This document shows positions 1 to 11,900 of a DNA stretch of 64,000 nt, one piece after another. The DNA is taken from positions 245,568 to 309,567 of the forward strand of contig NMRB01000579.1 of the NCBI GenBank assembly GCA_002633025.1. The letters are read 5' to 3'. The translations under genes and the position numbers were made by a program. The stretch comes from Notospermus geniculatus. Its lineage: Eukaryota > Nemertea > Pilidiophora > Heteronemertea > Lineidae. Each line of letters begins with the position of its first letter. The first letter of the stretch is position 1. A model generated the notes under the pieces. It was not told the origin of the DNA. It saw nothing but the letters and a program-made list of their open reading frames with translations, and made no database searches.

Positions 1-48
1 GACACTCTTTAAATCCTTCGTTTTCAGCTGTTCAATACTGTGTTTCAG

Positions 49-3000
49 ATAAAGGATGAAGTATCTGTCGTCATACCTATGAGAGAAATATACGTTGTAG
101 AAAAGGTGGAAAACTCCAGCGGTGCCATGCCAAGCGCTCTACTGATTACAACCAAAGGGAAAATGAACTTCATCTTCGCACATTTAAAAGATCGTAATGG
201 CATCTTGGAGAAAATATCGGACTTCCTCTCACGGCAGCCGGCGGTCAGGTTTGTCAAATTTGACTTTTGTAGAAGTAAGCCTTCTATATGTGAGGCAGTC
301 TAGGTTGTTCCTATCAACTATCTGAAGAATGTTTCTTCAAGGTCTTTCTAATTCATATCCAATGCTTGTTGATAACTTTGATGATAACTTTGACAGAAGA
401 TGTTGCCAGCATGAACCTGGGGCAGGTGAATTACAGTGAACAATCTGCTCCTCAGAAATTTCGCTCAGTGTTGTGCTTCATCACGAGGTCTTTCACTTCG
501 ACTTTCAGGGTGGCCAGGAGCGAAAGTCTCAGTAGTTCATTCAGCGGCGACACAGCGCACACCGGATCCGATGAGATTGAATTCCAACCAGCACTGATAA
601 GCTTGTTCCATCGTCGTGATTCAGACGAGGTGTCGGCAACTGAGACAGTTAAAGAACATCTATGGTCGGTCCACTTCACGGAATATGGAAGGTAGGTGTT
701 CAAAAACTCAGATATTAGGAACAGACATGTCAGATATTAGGAACAGACATGGAGACAGAATTGTCCAACATAGGCCTTGATAGGTCGAGATGGTGAAAAA
801 CGCTCGCTACAAACAGCAGCGGCACGAAACACTAGAGGGGCAAAAGGGTTGTACCTTAGGATCTCTCCTTTACTTCCAGGGGTATTTGTATGTACAGGAC
901 ACAAAGAACAAGGGAACTGATCCTGAAGGGTATCCCTGAGAAACTAAGGGGTGAAATTTGGATGCTGTATTCTGGAGCCATCAATGAGGTAGGTCACATC
1001 CATAGAACCCTGCTAGCCTAGTGGTTATCTCGTCCGCTTAGCAAGAGGTAGGTCCCAGATTGAAAATCAGCAAGCCAATGGGATTCAGGATCCCTGGCTC
1101 TTCAGTCCGTCACATGGGAAATAAACTGTGGTGCCTTGTACTTTGTGCCTTTACAAGGGCTAGTATTATAAAGACCCCATCCAAGTGAGGAACATAAGTT
1201 GCTTGAGGTGGCCTCTTCCTTACTGACCAGGACCAATAATACCTGTCTTTTTATTGCAGATGGCAACTAATCCTGGTTACTATGCATCACTGGTTGAACA
1301 GAGTCTTGGCCGATCATGCTTGGCGACTGATGAAATTGAGAGGGACTTGCACAGGTACAGAATCGTGACTCGACGAAACTTCTTCTGCTTGGCTGATTTC
1401 AGTATTTGCTGAAAAAGTGGGCATGATATAATCAGAGAAATTTGGCTGTGGCATGTGTAGCTCCAATATTTTGAAGTGTTGACCATCTTTTGTTCCCAGA
1501 AGTATAGTTTTGAAAATTTAGAAATGCATATAGCGTATAAATTCATTTCCCCACTTCAGGTCCTTGCCAGAACATCCAGCATTCCAGTCTGAGCTGGGTA
1601 TAGGTGCCTTGCGCCGTGTCCTGACGGCCTACGCCTACAGGAATCCAAACATCGGGTACTGCCAGGCTATGAATATAGTCTGCAGCGTCCTGCTATTGTA
1701 CGCCAGCGAGGAGGAGGCATTCTGGTTGCTGGTGGCACTCTGTGAAAGACTGCTTCCTGATTATTATAACACCAAAGTTGTGGGTGCCCTGATTGATCAA
1801 GGTAAAGAGTGAGGCTCGCAAATTTGCAGGAAATCAAATTTATCATATCGCCAGTGTCAGGACTTCAATTGAAAGATATCAACGGCCAGCTGTTTGGTCA
1901 GCAATGCCAACCATCACCAACAGGAGAAGCTGGACCCTGGCAGTGCCAGACCTCTGCGATTTTGGTGTGGTTAGGGGTTTATGGCATATTCCCTCTGTTC
2001 ATTTCAGGAGTGTTTGAGGACTTAATCCGTGAATACCTGCCCGACCTTCATGACAAGTTGGATGACCTTGGCCTTATCAGCATGATATCACTGTCCTGGT
2101 TTCTGACTATCTTCCTCAGTGTCATGCCGTTTGCAAGTGCTGTTAATATTCTGGATTGTTTCTTTTATGATGGAGCAAAGGTTGGTCTCTCAGTTACTCT
2201 CTCAGATCTGAATTCTTGAAAGCAGAATCACTCTTTCAGATCGGAATACTTCTAGATCTGAATTCTTGATGTTGTTGTCGTTTTCCAGGTAGCATTTCAA
2301 ATTTCCCTCGCCATAGTCAACATAGTTAAGGAGGACCTCCTAGATTGCCACGACGACGGAGAGGCTGCTACACTCCTCGCTAATTATTTAGAGAATGTCA
2401 CAAATCGCGATGCTACCGTTCCCATAAACCACCACACAGCTGCCTCGGCCCGTGAGGAGCCAGAGAAGAAGGTAATGAAGTGTGCCGGATTCCATTACAT
2501 TCATAAAGAAATATCAATGAATGTTGTGGGTTTGCCCCCAAATTTGGGCAAGTAACCCTCTAGATTGGCCATTTAGCCACCTAAATTGGCCAACTAGCCC
2601 CCTAGATTGGCCAAGTAGCTGCCGAGATGGGCCAAGTACCGGTAGCCCCCCTAGATTGGCAAAGTGTCCCATAAATTGTCCAAGTAGCCCTCTACATTCC
2701 GATGGCACTACAAATTTTCCCTTTCTTGTAGACTTCCATTGAAGTGAGTGAGCTGATTGCCAAAAGTTACGAGAACTTTGGTGTCATCACAAACCAACAG
2801 ATAGACAAACTTCGCCTGAAACATCGGCTCAAGGTCGTTCAGAGTATTGAGGATAGCACGATGAAGAACGTGATCAGAAGTGTTGCGTCTGACGTGCATG
2901 CGAAAGGAAAAGACTTGGAAGATCTCTTCATTGTCTTTAAGGTAACTTTATCGTGCGATTGTTTGCTTGTGGCCCTCACATAGCTATACGTGTAGTTTGT

Positions 3001-6000
3001 TGCAATGAAGAGGTATCTGGCATTTGTAGCAGGTTTACGGTAGAATTTGGTCATGGTTTTCACCCTTCAGCACAAATTTTGATGCTCGTGCTCCACATGC
3101 GTATTTTAATGATGTTTTTTTGTTGACAGGAGGAGTATTTGACGTCTTACTATTGGAGGACCAACCAACCAGTGGACACATCGGAGAAATACGACCCATC
3201 TCGTCCGTACTATGAACAATATAAAATTGACTTCGATCAGTTCAAGACCATGTTTTTGTCGCTGTCTCCCTGGGCTGCTGGCAGCTTTGCCAACATGTTA
3301 GCTTTAAGGCTATTTAGGGTAAGACTCTTGTAGTTAAACTGCAGGGTGGGGCAACTGCATTTTTGCCATTTTCAGGCAAAACCTGCATGAAAAACATGTT
3401 TTTTTTGTGAATCTGGGGGGGGGTTGCCCTCTGTCCCTATGCTAGCTAAGACCATGGGTCCCCCAGTGTTCATCATTGAAAAGGCACTGTCGATCAAAGA
3501 TTTAATACAGAAATAAGTGGGGATACAAACCCGTGTCCCCCTTATTCCTGTAACCTTTTCTTCTCTCTTCCTTTTGACAGCTGCTAGATGAAAATAAGGA
3601 CAACATGATCAACTTTAAAGAATTTGCCTGGTGTATGGGAGTAATGAACCTGGCCGACCTGCCTGAGAGGGCCAAACTCCTCTACCGTCTTCATCTCCCC
3701 CCTGCCCTTCTCCCGTCTGATACTGAGGAGCTCGAATCACCCCAGTCAGGTACCAGTACTTCTAAAGAAGAGACGAGTATGTATTTGCACGGGTGTTGTC
3801 CCCATGTTTTGTTCTCTATCATTATCCTGGTGTTTTTATCAGATTTTGGTTTGCTTGAATCCCATTGATTTGATGCAAATTCTAGTTCTTGTAGTACTAT
3901 TTTGAATAGAAACCCTAATTAAAAAAGAAACTATTTCATACAGATAACCAGGGAGTGCCTTCTTGATGATTGTTTTTACTTCTGTCCGCACAAATTACGG
4001 CTGTTTCTTTCACACTAATTCACCAGTAATTATCTGCTTGCTATGATTGCTTTCTAAAGGTACTAAAACCACAATGGGATACTTAACTGCCGTAAGAGGC
4101 CGTCTGTTAGTAATCCTCGGACGTCACAAAATTTGACATCACAGACAGATGTAGGCCACAGCTTAATGTCATTGTGAATGACATTGTAGCGTGCACTTCT
4201 TCTCTGTGACGTTCTGGGACCATTAACTGGTGGTGGCCTCTTAACGGCAGTAAAGTCTGTCATTCGGTAATTCGCTCTCTGTGATTTCTTTCTAAAATTA
4301 GTTAAGTCATACTTACGATAGTTCTTGCTTGATGGCTTGGCAATTTGCTTCCTGTGATTGCTTTCAAAAACATTCAAGTCTAACGTTGACAATCCTTGTA
4401 TACTGCTTTCTAAAGTAATTTTAGTCTTTGATTGCATTGATAATCCTTGCTTGATGATTCAACAATGCCCTTCCTCTGATTGCTTTCTGTAGCTTATAAA
4501 AGTCTGAATACAGTTGACAGCCCTTCCTTGCTGATTCAGCATTTTGCTTGCTATGATTGCTTTCTATCAACAGTAATTATGTCTGAATACAGTTGACAGC
4601 CCTTTGCTGATGATTCAGCAGTTTGCTTGCTATGATTGCTTTCTATCAACAGTAATTGTGTCCGAATGAAGTTGACAATCCTTGCTTGATGATTCAGTTT
4701 GCACATTGAAATTGGTTTTCCATCCCACCTCTCTGTTTACTTCAGTTTTGCCACTTAGCACGTGTCCATTGTAGGGTGTCTAGAGCCCCAGATTGTTAGC
4801 TTAGAATTCACCTACTCTGTAGGATCTTTGATGATTTTAAAAGATTTTGCTGTGGAAAAACATACATGTACTTTCCTGTCGATTTTCGATGTTGCTTGAA
4901 AATGTCGTCTCAATAATACACAGGACTCTAAACTATGATGTGAACATGTGGATTTGGGGGGGGGGCAAATCACTTCAAAATCTTTGATGTATGATATCCC
5001 AATATAAATATTGTGTAACCCGTAAGTTTCCCGTCCTTTCCAGGTGAGTGTTTCTGTCCAAACCGACCTCCGTTTTTTATGTCTCTTTGCTCTTCTTTCG
5101 TCAGGTGGGCCTGAAAATGCTGTCGAAGCTACTGAGTTCTTTGAAGATGATAATGAGAATAGCTCCCCCACAAAATCAACGGGGGCAGGAAGTCCTGGCC
5201 CTGGTAGGTAAAAAGGGGGTCAAAATGAGGGGTGTTGTTCAAATGTTGTGAACCCCAAAATATTTCTCTAAAATTATTTTGACTAAAATCTTGAATTGAT
5301 GCCAGTTCTTGCCAGTGGAGTTTTTTTTCATCTTTTCATCTTCCCAATGTCAGTCAAGTTCTGCATGGTGTCGTGTTCTGTGCATGTACTGGTTCAACTG
5401 TTCTTGCTCTACAAATCCTGACTTGGCGTACTGCTAGATTAGAACCATGTGATGATGCATAATGCTAGACCAGGACCAGATGCAAACTTTTTCTGTCCCC
5501 AGAGTCCAGCCTCTTCCGTCAAAGTTTTCTCCCATCCTATGATATTGATAGAAAAATATTTGAAGAAATGTAATTCCTGTGGGGCATCTGCAGAATATTT
5601 CTTCAAAAATATTTCCAATTGATTTCTGAGACTTTAGAAAGCTCATCTGGGGCAGATGAGTTAAAGCCTCAATAATCGAGTAAAAGGCATTACAAACTTC
5701 TAGAATCTCATCCTTAATGCTTTATTGCTGCTTCTTCTAGAGAATCTTATCTTTGCTTGTCGGAGAACTGCTCTAATGCTTATATTTTTACTGTGCAGCA
5801 CTTTAATAAGCTCACACTTCCTACGGCCCCATATTTTAGGATCAAAAAGCAAAATTTGCATGGAGACCGGTATGGTCCTCCTCTGATCTCTGATGCAATA
5901 ACTCTCCTTCCAGATGCCACAGGCACTTCACCACACATCACAAAGTCAGTCCAGGGACAACATGCATCATCCTCTTCGCTTCCTCCAGTCCCTGAGGCAA

Positions 6001-8123
6001 GTCCAGCCAGGGCTATACCAAACACTCTGGACATCAATAAGTCGTCAAGTGCTGCAAGCTTGTCGTCACCCTCTGATAGTCTGGGAGGGGACACCGCACC
6101 ACCAATCTTGTTGGAGAAAAGTGACTCAATCAGTTTGGGATCAGAGCCAAGTACAACGTCAAAAGGTAATGTATTGGACCCCATTCATGTTAAAGCCCCA
6201 CTGTATTGAATGTGAAAAACGCAAATCATCGCCGCGATTCTCACACGACGTCACGACGTCAGCGTAGTGTAAAATGTACTACGCTCTGTCAGAATACATT
6301 AGAGCTCTCCCTGCAGTTTTTTCCAATGCGTGCTGAAAACTAGGCCTTGATTCTGTGAAGTGCGTATCAGGCAAGCATTTTGGGGACCTTCACCAGGCTA
6401 TGGGACCTCTATGTGCACTCTCCTAACTTTTTGAAAATATCGTAAAATTCAATACTGTGGGGCTTTAACAATTTTAGCCTGTTGTTGTTAGTCAAGTTTT
6501 CAGCCAGAGCACAGTTTAGCATTGGATACGAGTGGGTTAACAAGCAACCCTCTTGGAGACGATAGCTTTCACAGCATTGGGTATGGCAAAAGGTAAACTG
6601 AATACAGACTTCGTACACTATTAGGATTAGGTTTAGGGTAAGGGCTTAGGATTAGCATTAGGATTAGGGTTACATTGGGCATAGGTTAGGGTAAGGATTA
6701 GGGTTAGGGTTAGCATTAGGATTAGGTTTACGGTTAGGATTAGGGTTAGGGTTACGTTTAGAACTTATCTTGTTGAGGTCTGTATTCAGTTTACCGCTGG
6801 CCGTTGGGTACAGTACAGGTCACAATTGACATCCCTACGGCTTCGCGTAAGTTACTCGTAAGTTTCGCGTAACTTATGAGTAACTCACGGCTTTGGTTTT
6901 GCGTAACTTGCCTCGTAAATCACTGCGTAGCTAGCGAAATTCGCCTAACTCACCGCGTAACTCACCTCGTAAGTTACGCGTAACATAGCTCGTGAGTTGT
7001 TGCGTAAGTTACGAGTGACTTACGCGTAACTCACGCGAATTTAGGGATGTCAGTTGTGACCTGTACTGTACTTGCAAGTTTGTTCTTTCATTCCCATGAT
7101 CCTTTGCAGACTTGACTGGAAGTTACGATTACAAATATGGTGCTAGTTACAAGAGTCGTTTAGGTAAACAAGATAGTCGGTCGGATATCAAGGCGATACC
7201 TAGGATGAACCAGGTAAGATGAGTTTTGTGGAGTTCCCTTTAAGATCACTGTAACGGTCTGCCAGGACTCGGCACTCAAGCAAACCCATGCAAAAAAGCT
7301 CTGGCAATGATTAATGATGTCATGTTTTCCATTCCAGGAGCAATTCATTCAGCTGTGGAAGACCCTGTATGACATGTTCGGCGAGCACGCCGAGGAACAA
7401 CAGCTCTACCACTCAATCGCCACTGTGGGCACCCTGCTCTTGGAGATTGGCGAGGTTGGGAAACAGTTCTATCTGAAACACAGCTCCTCGCAGGAAAGCG
7501 GGCAGAGTTTGAGCAGCGGGAACTTGGATAAAAGTCTAAATGGTGGGAATTTGGATAGTCAGAATAGTGGTGTAACTAGTCCTGTCGAAACAGTTGTTGC
7601 TTCGCCACAGGGTGATGATGTCTCGACGCCGGTTGCTGGGAGTCAGGAGAGTGATATGAAGTCTGTAACTGCTGCTGTGGAGGCTGAAGGAACCATGGAC
7701 GAGGTTGAAAAAAGTGAGGTTGAAAATGTTGCAGAGGATGGTGAAGATGATGATAAGGTTGATGTGGAGTCGCCAGTTGCTGATGCAGAGGATGTTGAAA
7801 AGGATGAGAAGCCCGCGGCTCAGGCTAGCAAGCCAGAGGGCGCTACTGGTCCTGCCCAATCTGAACCGATACCTATCGCATCCACTGGACAAGCACACCA
7901 ATCAGATTCGACGCCCGGTTCATATAAGCCAGACCTCGATTGGTCGGTAACTTTTGAACAGTTCCTTGCTTCCATGTTGACGGAGGACCCGCTGGTGAAA
8001 TTTTTTGAAAAAGAAGAGGACTTACAAGGTGCTATTGAAAGGTTCCGATGTCGTCGCCTCATGCAACGAACGACAAGTGTGTCAGGGTCGTTTAGTTCTA
8101 ATAGTTTGTCAACGTCAGTATAA
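49..8123 (+). CDS. TBC1D9: TBC1D9-type Rab GTPase-activating protein, 3' part
   Basis: Fourteen exons join in frame: 49-248, 410-691, 880-988, 1260-1354, 1560-1801, 2008-2180, 2289-2471, 2732-2941, 3130-3318, 3581-3776, 5105-5203, 5914-6165, 7110-7213, 7338-8123 (about 1,039 residues, stop TAA). The first exon encodes the end of a GRAM domain, so the 5' end, with the earlier GRAM domain, lies left of the window. The TBC domain spans exons 3-7 and keeps both catalytic fingers of the family, IERDLHR (IxxDxxR) and the YCQ of GYCQAMN. Exon 10 holds a canonical EF-hand loop, [12 protein letters not shown]. The last exon has the family motif [20 protein letters not shown], then an acidic low-complexity stretch, then [10 protein letters not shown] near the end. 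Family members are predicted Rab GAPs in membrane traffic. TBC1D9, TBC1D9B and TBC1D8 are paralogues; the EF-hand and tail favour the TBC1D9 group. The acceptor at 410 is the weakest boundary. Confidence 0.93.
1006..1206 (+). repeat. tRNA-derived SINE in TBC1D9 intron
   Basis: The head GCCTAGTGGTTATCTCGTCC resembles a polymerase III A box, and GGTCCCAGATTGAAAATC about 35 bases later is a decayed B box. The tail (CTCTTCAGTCCGTCACATGG, then CAAGGGCTAG and AAAGACCCCATCCAAGTGAGG) matches, as reverse complement, the elements at about 33018-33238, 48733-48922 and 57512-57702. It lies between the exons ending at 988 and starting at 1260 and does not disturb the reading frame. Confidence 0.7.
2548..2705. 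repeat. Short minisatellite, about 22-25 bp units
   Basis: About six degenerate units based on CCCTAGATTGGCCAAGTAG occupy most of the intron between the exons ending at 2471 and starting at 2732. Open frames on both strands here come from the repeat and are not genes. Confidence 0.7.
4020..4710. repeat. Degenerate tandem array, roughly 90-bp units
   Basis: Units with the words GCTTGCTATGATTGCTTTCTA, CAGTAATT, GTCTGAATACAGTTGACA and CTTGATGATTCAG repeat about five to seven times, most clearly after 4490. The array fills much of the long intron between the exons ending at 3776 and starting at 5105. A small inverted-repeat element at 4086-4251 interrupts it. No coding signal is seen in the array. 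Confidence 0.65.
4086..4251. mobile_element. Small MITE with 16-17 bp inverted repeats
   Basis: The left end ACTGCCGTAAGAGGCC (4086-4101) is the reverse complement of the right end GGCCTCTTAACGGCAGT (4235-4251), apart from one extra base. A related end, ACTGCCGTTAGAGACCACC, occurs near 22306 and 32334, so this is a family. The length of 166 bp and lack of coding capacity fit a non-autonomous DNA transposon. No clear target duplication is seen. Confidence 0.6.
5492..5664. mobile_element. Foldback MITE, CAGACGG family, decayed copy
   Basis: An inverted-repeat element in a TBC1D9 intron. The left part has CCGTCAAAGTTTTCT, the centre ATTTGAAGAAATG facing ATTTCTTCAAAAAT, and the right end GGGGCAGATGAG. 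The same parts occur at about 9291-9500, 44604-44816 and 45558-45783. Confidence 0.5.
6592..6795. repeat. Telomere-like TTAGGG array flanked by an 18-bp inverted repeat
   Basis: Positions 6621-6760 are a degenerate array of TTAGGG, TTAGGAT and TTAGCAT units in a TBC1D9 intron. It is bracketed by GGTAAACTGAATACAGAC (6592-6609) and its exact reverse complement GTCTGTATTCAGTTTACC (6778-6795). This is an interstitial telomere-like tract inside what looks like a small mobile element, not a chromosome end, because the gene continues on both sides. Confidence 0.7.
6808..7071. mobile_element. 264-bp MITE with 30-bp terminal inverted repeats
   Basis: The ends GTACAGTACAGGTCACAATT... (6808-6837) and ...TTGTGACCTGTACTGTAC (7042-7071) are reverse complements over 30 bases with one mismatch. 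The interior is made of alternating direct and inverted copies of GTAACTTACGCGTAACTC-like words, so the element could fold extensively. It sits 39 bp before the exon starting at 7110. No clear target duplication is seen. Confidence 0.7.
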
Positions 8124-8776
8124 CCCTCCCCCTCTGTGGTAGTAATTTGTAGACATTCTGCAGTGTGTAAATATAAGAACAAATTCGACTGCTGGGGGTA
8201 CACTCTGAATGAAGTCTCACTGAGGAGCCAAATGCCCCTTTGTTGCCCTAGTTTGTCGGTAGGAAATTGAGTTTGACCGAAGTACATGTTGTGTGCTTTG
8301 GGGAAGGGTAGCGCTTGGAAGGAACCTAAGGGGCAGAAATGGCTATATCATGTGCACTCAAGAGACTTTTGAACAAGGTTGGTTTAGCATCCCAATCTGT
8401 CAGCATCCTGGGCGAACCAAAAACTTCCAGCTAGTAGGATGAATTTGGGAGGGTGGTTCCGGGGAAAAGGCCCGCATAAGCGAGTTCAGTCCATAACGAC
8501 CAGTTGTACAAGTCTTGCCTTGAATGTTTGCCACAAGTTCTTTCCAATATTTTCGAGGTATATGAACAAATTATGATATTTCAGACTGATTCAGTGGATT
8601 TTTGAAATATCACTGCTTTCCGTGCTGGGGGGTCAGTTCTTGCCCAGCCTTCACCTCTATGTTCATGCGCCATACATGAACGTAGACTTACGATTTGCTT
8701 CCATGGAGGAGCTGTATTTTTTTCTGGTGAATGAGGTCCCATGTCTCAATTTATAGGCCGAAATATTCGTTGCAGC

Positions 8777-9060
8777 CTTTAATAATTTGTAGGCCTACTC
8801 GCTGGTTGCAGTCTTTTATAATTTGTAGGCCTACTCACTGGTTGCAGTCTTTTATAATTTGTAGGCCTACTCACTGGTTGCAGTCTTATAATTTGTAGGC
8901 CTACTCGCTGGTTGCAGTCTTTTATAATTTGTAGGCCTACTCGCTGGTTGCAGTCTTTTATAATTTGTAGCCCTACTTGCTGGTTGCAGTCTTATAATTT
9001 GTAGGCCTACTCACTGGTTGCAGTCTTTTATTTGTAGGCCTACTTGCTGGTTGCAGTCAT
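8777..9060. repeat. 36-bp minisatellite with GTAGGCCTAC core, copy A
   Basis: About eight units of 32-36 bp, AATTTGTAGGCCTACTCRCT followed by GGTTGCAGTCTTTTAT, lie in the presumed 3'UTR of TBC1D9. Each unit carries the 10-bp palindrome GTAGGCCTAC. The same array with nearly the same unit order recurs at 23470-23753, as expected of two haplotypes. Confidence 0.85.
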
Positions 9061-9290
9061 TCTAAATTCTTGTCAGTCATGTTCCCTAGATTTGCACTTA
9101 ATGAGGGGTTAGATGGTATGTGAATCGCAGGTGTGACTGCAAGACTGGGGGCTTAGTCGAATCAGTCACTGCCATAGCTTCGCCCTCTCAGCACTGGGGC
9201 TGGTGAGGCAAGCCAACAGGCTAACTGGAGTCTCAGACCAAGGGAAGAATGAGTCTTCCTGCTGAGTACTAGTCAGAAAGACCCAGGGAA

Positions 9291-9500
9291 CTCAACTCTT
9301 CTGCCCGCAGGTTTGAGCAGACAGTATCATCTGTTAAGTTTTCTGGTGACTGGGGAAATAAATTGCTGAGAGTTTGAAGAAATATTCTTCAGATACATGT
9401 AGTTGATAGAATCAAATTTTCTTCAAATATTTTTCAACCAGTTCCACGGGATGTGAGAAAAGTTTGACAGAAGATGCCATCTGCTAAGCTTCTGAAGGAC
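9291..9500. mobile_element. Foldback MITE, CAGACGG family, copy in block A
   Basis: The left arm GCAGACAGTATCATCTGTTA and AAGTTTTCT face AGAAAAGTTTGACAGAAGAT and GCCATCTGC on the right. The centre has TTTGAAGAAATATTCTTCAG. The block B counterpart is at 23986-24200. Confidence 0.55.
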
Positions 9501-10627
9501 TTGTGGGTCTCTTAGTCGACTGATTTTATCCCAATGGCAAAAGTTGATGAAAGGATCATAGGGATCCTGTTGTCTTCTGAAGCCATTAGTCCTACGAATG
9601 CTGTATTAGGTCCCAGGCCTGAGCAGCACTGCAGCCCGGGACTGCAGCTGGTTACCCATGGTATTTTTTTGGTAAATGGACATTAGGTAGTCAATCTTTG
9701 GTAAAAGGTGCTTTATATGTTTTCATGCTTATCATTCAGTGTAAGTTCATTTAACTTTTTTTGCATGATTGTCATTAAAATGGAATTTGTTGGGAGTCAT
9801 GATGCATTTTAACCTCCATGGTATTCTGGATATAGTATTGTTGGGGGAAACTTGTATATACAAATGTATAGGCTGCGAGCTGAAATTTTCAATGGAATGA
9901 AATTTATTCTGCTGGACGAATAGTTGAAATACCTCTGTACGAATGCATTATATTTGCGAGTTTCTGAACAAGTGTTTTAAGTTCACAGAAAGTTCTCTAT
10001 TTTACTGTAACAGCTACATGTATGTTGAACCATAGAGTTGTTGGCCAACATGCAGTGTTTGGTCGACCACCTATTGACAGATATTCGTTCATCAGCCACA
10101 CTCCACTGCAGAGTACGGTGAATCAATTGGTGACCATCTACTTACCCTATTAGTGGTCGCGATTTTTTCTTGAAATCAAGTTCTCTGTGCCCTGCAATCA
10201 TTAAGATCATTCTACATTTACTTCGAAAATGTTCAGTCACTGTTCCTGGTTCAGGAATGTTCCGGTTGAAGGTTTGAATATTTCACTGATTTAAGTTAAT
10301 CTGGATGCAAAATGTCCTATATGTACAGAATGTAATATTTATTATAAATAGGGAATTATTCATTCTAATCTGTGTGTTTTCTTCTTATTTTGGCTTGATT
10401 TGCAATCAATCAATCAATCAATCAATCAACCAGTCAGTAGGCCTATTGGCGTTATTCCTTCAGTTAAGGCCACTACATAAACCAGAGTATGGGGCTAACA
10501 CTAATGTTAGCGCAAACGGGCCAGGCCCATGACTGAGGCCATGTCAGAAGTGATTGGCCGAATTTGTTATCCCAAAGCCACATCGATTTGATGGTGGCAC
10601 CGCATTTAATACCAAACGAGTTGAAAC

Positions 10628-11900
10628 TCAGTTGATACAGAAGTTATTTCCGTGGGAAAAAATAATATTTCCATGGAAGAAAATTATTTCCACAGAAAAC
10701 AAAATTATGCGGAAAATTTTTAGCAGAATTTATTTCCGCGGAAAAATTTATTTTACGCAGAAAAATTATATATTTTGAGATTCTGCATAAAAATAATATA
10801 TTTAAATATTTATAATTTAATATATATATTAATATTTATATTTATAATTTAATATTTATATATACTTACAATGTATATTTCCGCGAAAAAAAATTTAGTT
10901 CCGCAGAGAAAAAAAATTTCCGTGGAAAATGATTTATTTTCGCGTAAAAAGTAATGAAATTCCACGGAAAGAAATAAAATTCCATGAAGAAAATTATATA
11001 TATTTTAATTCCACAGACAAAAACAATTTACTGCGGAAAACATTATGTAAAATTTATTTCCGCGGAAAAATAATTTATTTCTGCATGAAAATTATAATTT
11101 ATTTCCGCGGGAAAAAAATAGTAAAATTCAATGGAAAAATAATAGAATTACGCGGAAAAAATTATATATAATTAATTTACGTGGAAAAAATTATATATTT
11201 CTGCGAAAGAAATTATGCATAAATTAGTTATTCCCGTAAAACAATTGGTTTCCGCAGAAAAAAATTATATCTAATTTAGTTCCGTGGCAAGAAATAAAAA
11301 TATTCTGCGAAAAATATGTTATAATTTCACGGAAAAATGATTTTTTTCTCCGTGGAAAAAATGATTTCTTTCTGCGGAAAAAAATTATTTATACTTTATT
11401 GACGCGGAAAAAATGATAAAATTGCGCGGGGAAAAAAGTAATAAAAACCTGGAGGGGATTGTACATGTATGTAATTTATTTCCACACAAAAAGACAACTT
11501 TTTCTGTTTGGAAAACATAACACCGGTATATTTCCGCCGAAAAAAAAATTTGTATAATTTATTTCCGCCGAAAAAAATTAAAGATTTCTGCGAAGAAAAT
11601 TATATATTTTAGCGAAAAAATGATTTGTTTCCGCGTAAAAATATTTTTTTCTGCGGAAAAAACAAATATAATAATATTTTCCATGGAAAATGATTTATTT
11701 TGTGGAAAAAATAATAAATTTCCACGGAAAAAATAGAATTCCGCGGAAGAAAATTATGTACATTTTATTTTCAGAGAAACCTTTTTCCGTGGAAAAATAA
11801 TATATTTCCACATAAAAAAATAGTTTGTTTCGGCGGAAAAATCATATGTTTCTGCAAAAGAAATTATATAATTTCCATAGAAAAAACAAATTCCGCGGAA
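10628..11900. repeat. AT-rich array of TTCCGCGGAA-type palindromes, copy A
   Basis: Over about 1.3 kb, the palindrome TTTCCGCGGAAA and one- or two-base variants (TTCCACGGAA, TTCCGTGGAA, TTCCATGGAA) recur every 20-60 bases, separated by A/T runs such as AAAAATTATA. Exact TTCCGCGGAA cores occur near 10734, 11059, 11741 and 11893. Open frames here are repeat by-products. The array ends about 560 bp before the first ankyrin-cGLR start codon. Confidence 0.8.

Noticed and set aside
6621-6760. A true telomere or chromosome end
   Set aside because: The tract is degenerate and lies in an intron of a gene that continues on both sides.
8777-9060. A CRISPR-like array of regularly spaced repeats
   Set aside because: There are no unique spacers; whole units are tandem copies in eukaryotic intergenic DNA.
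10554-11171. Open frames with FRGKI/KNYI-rich peptides
   Set aside because: They are translations of the AT-rich palindrome array and recur in every frame of it.
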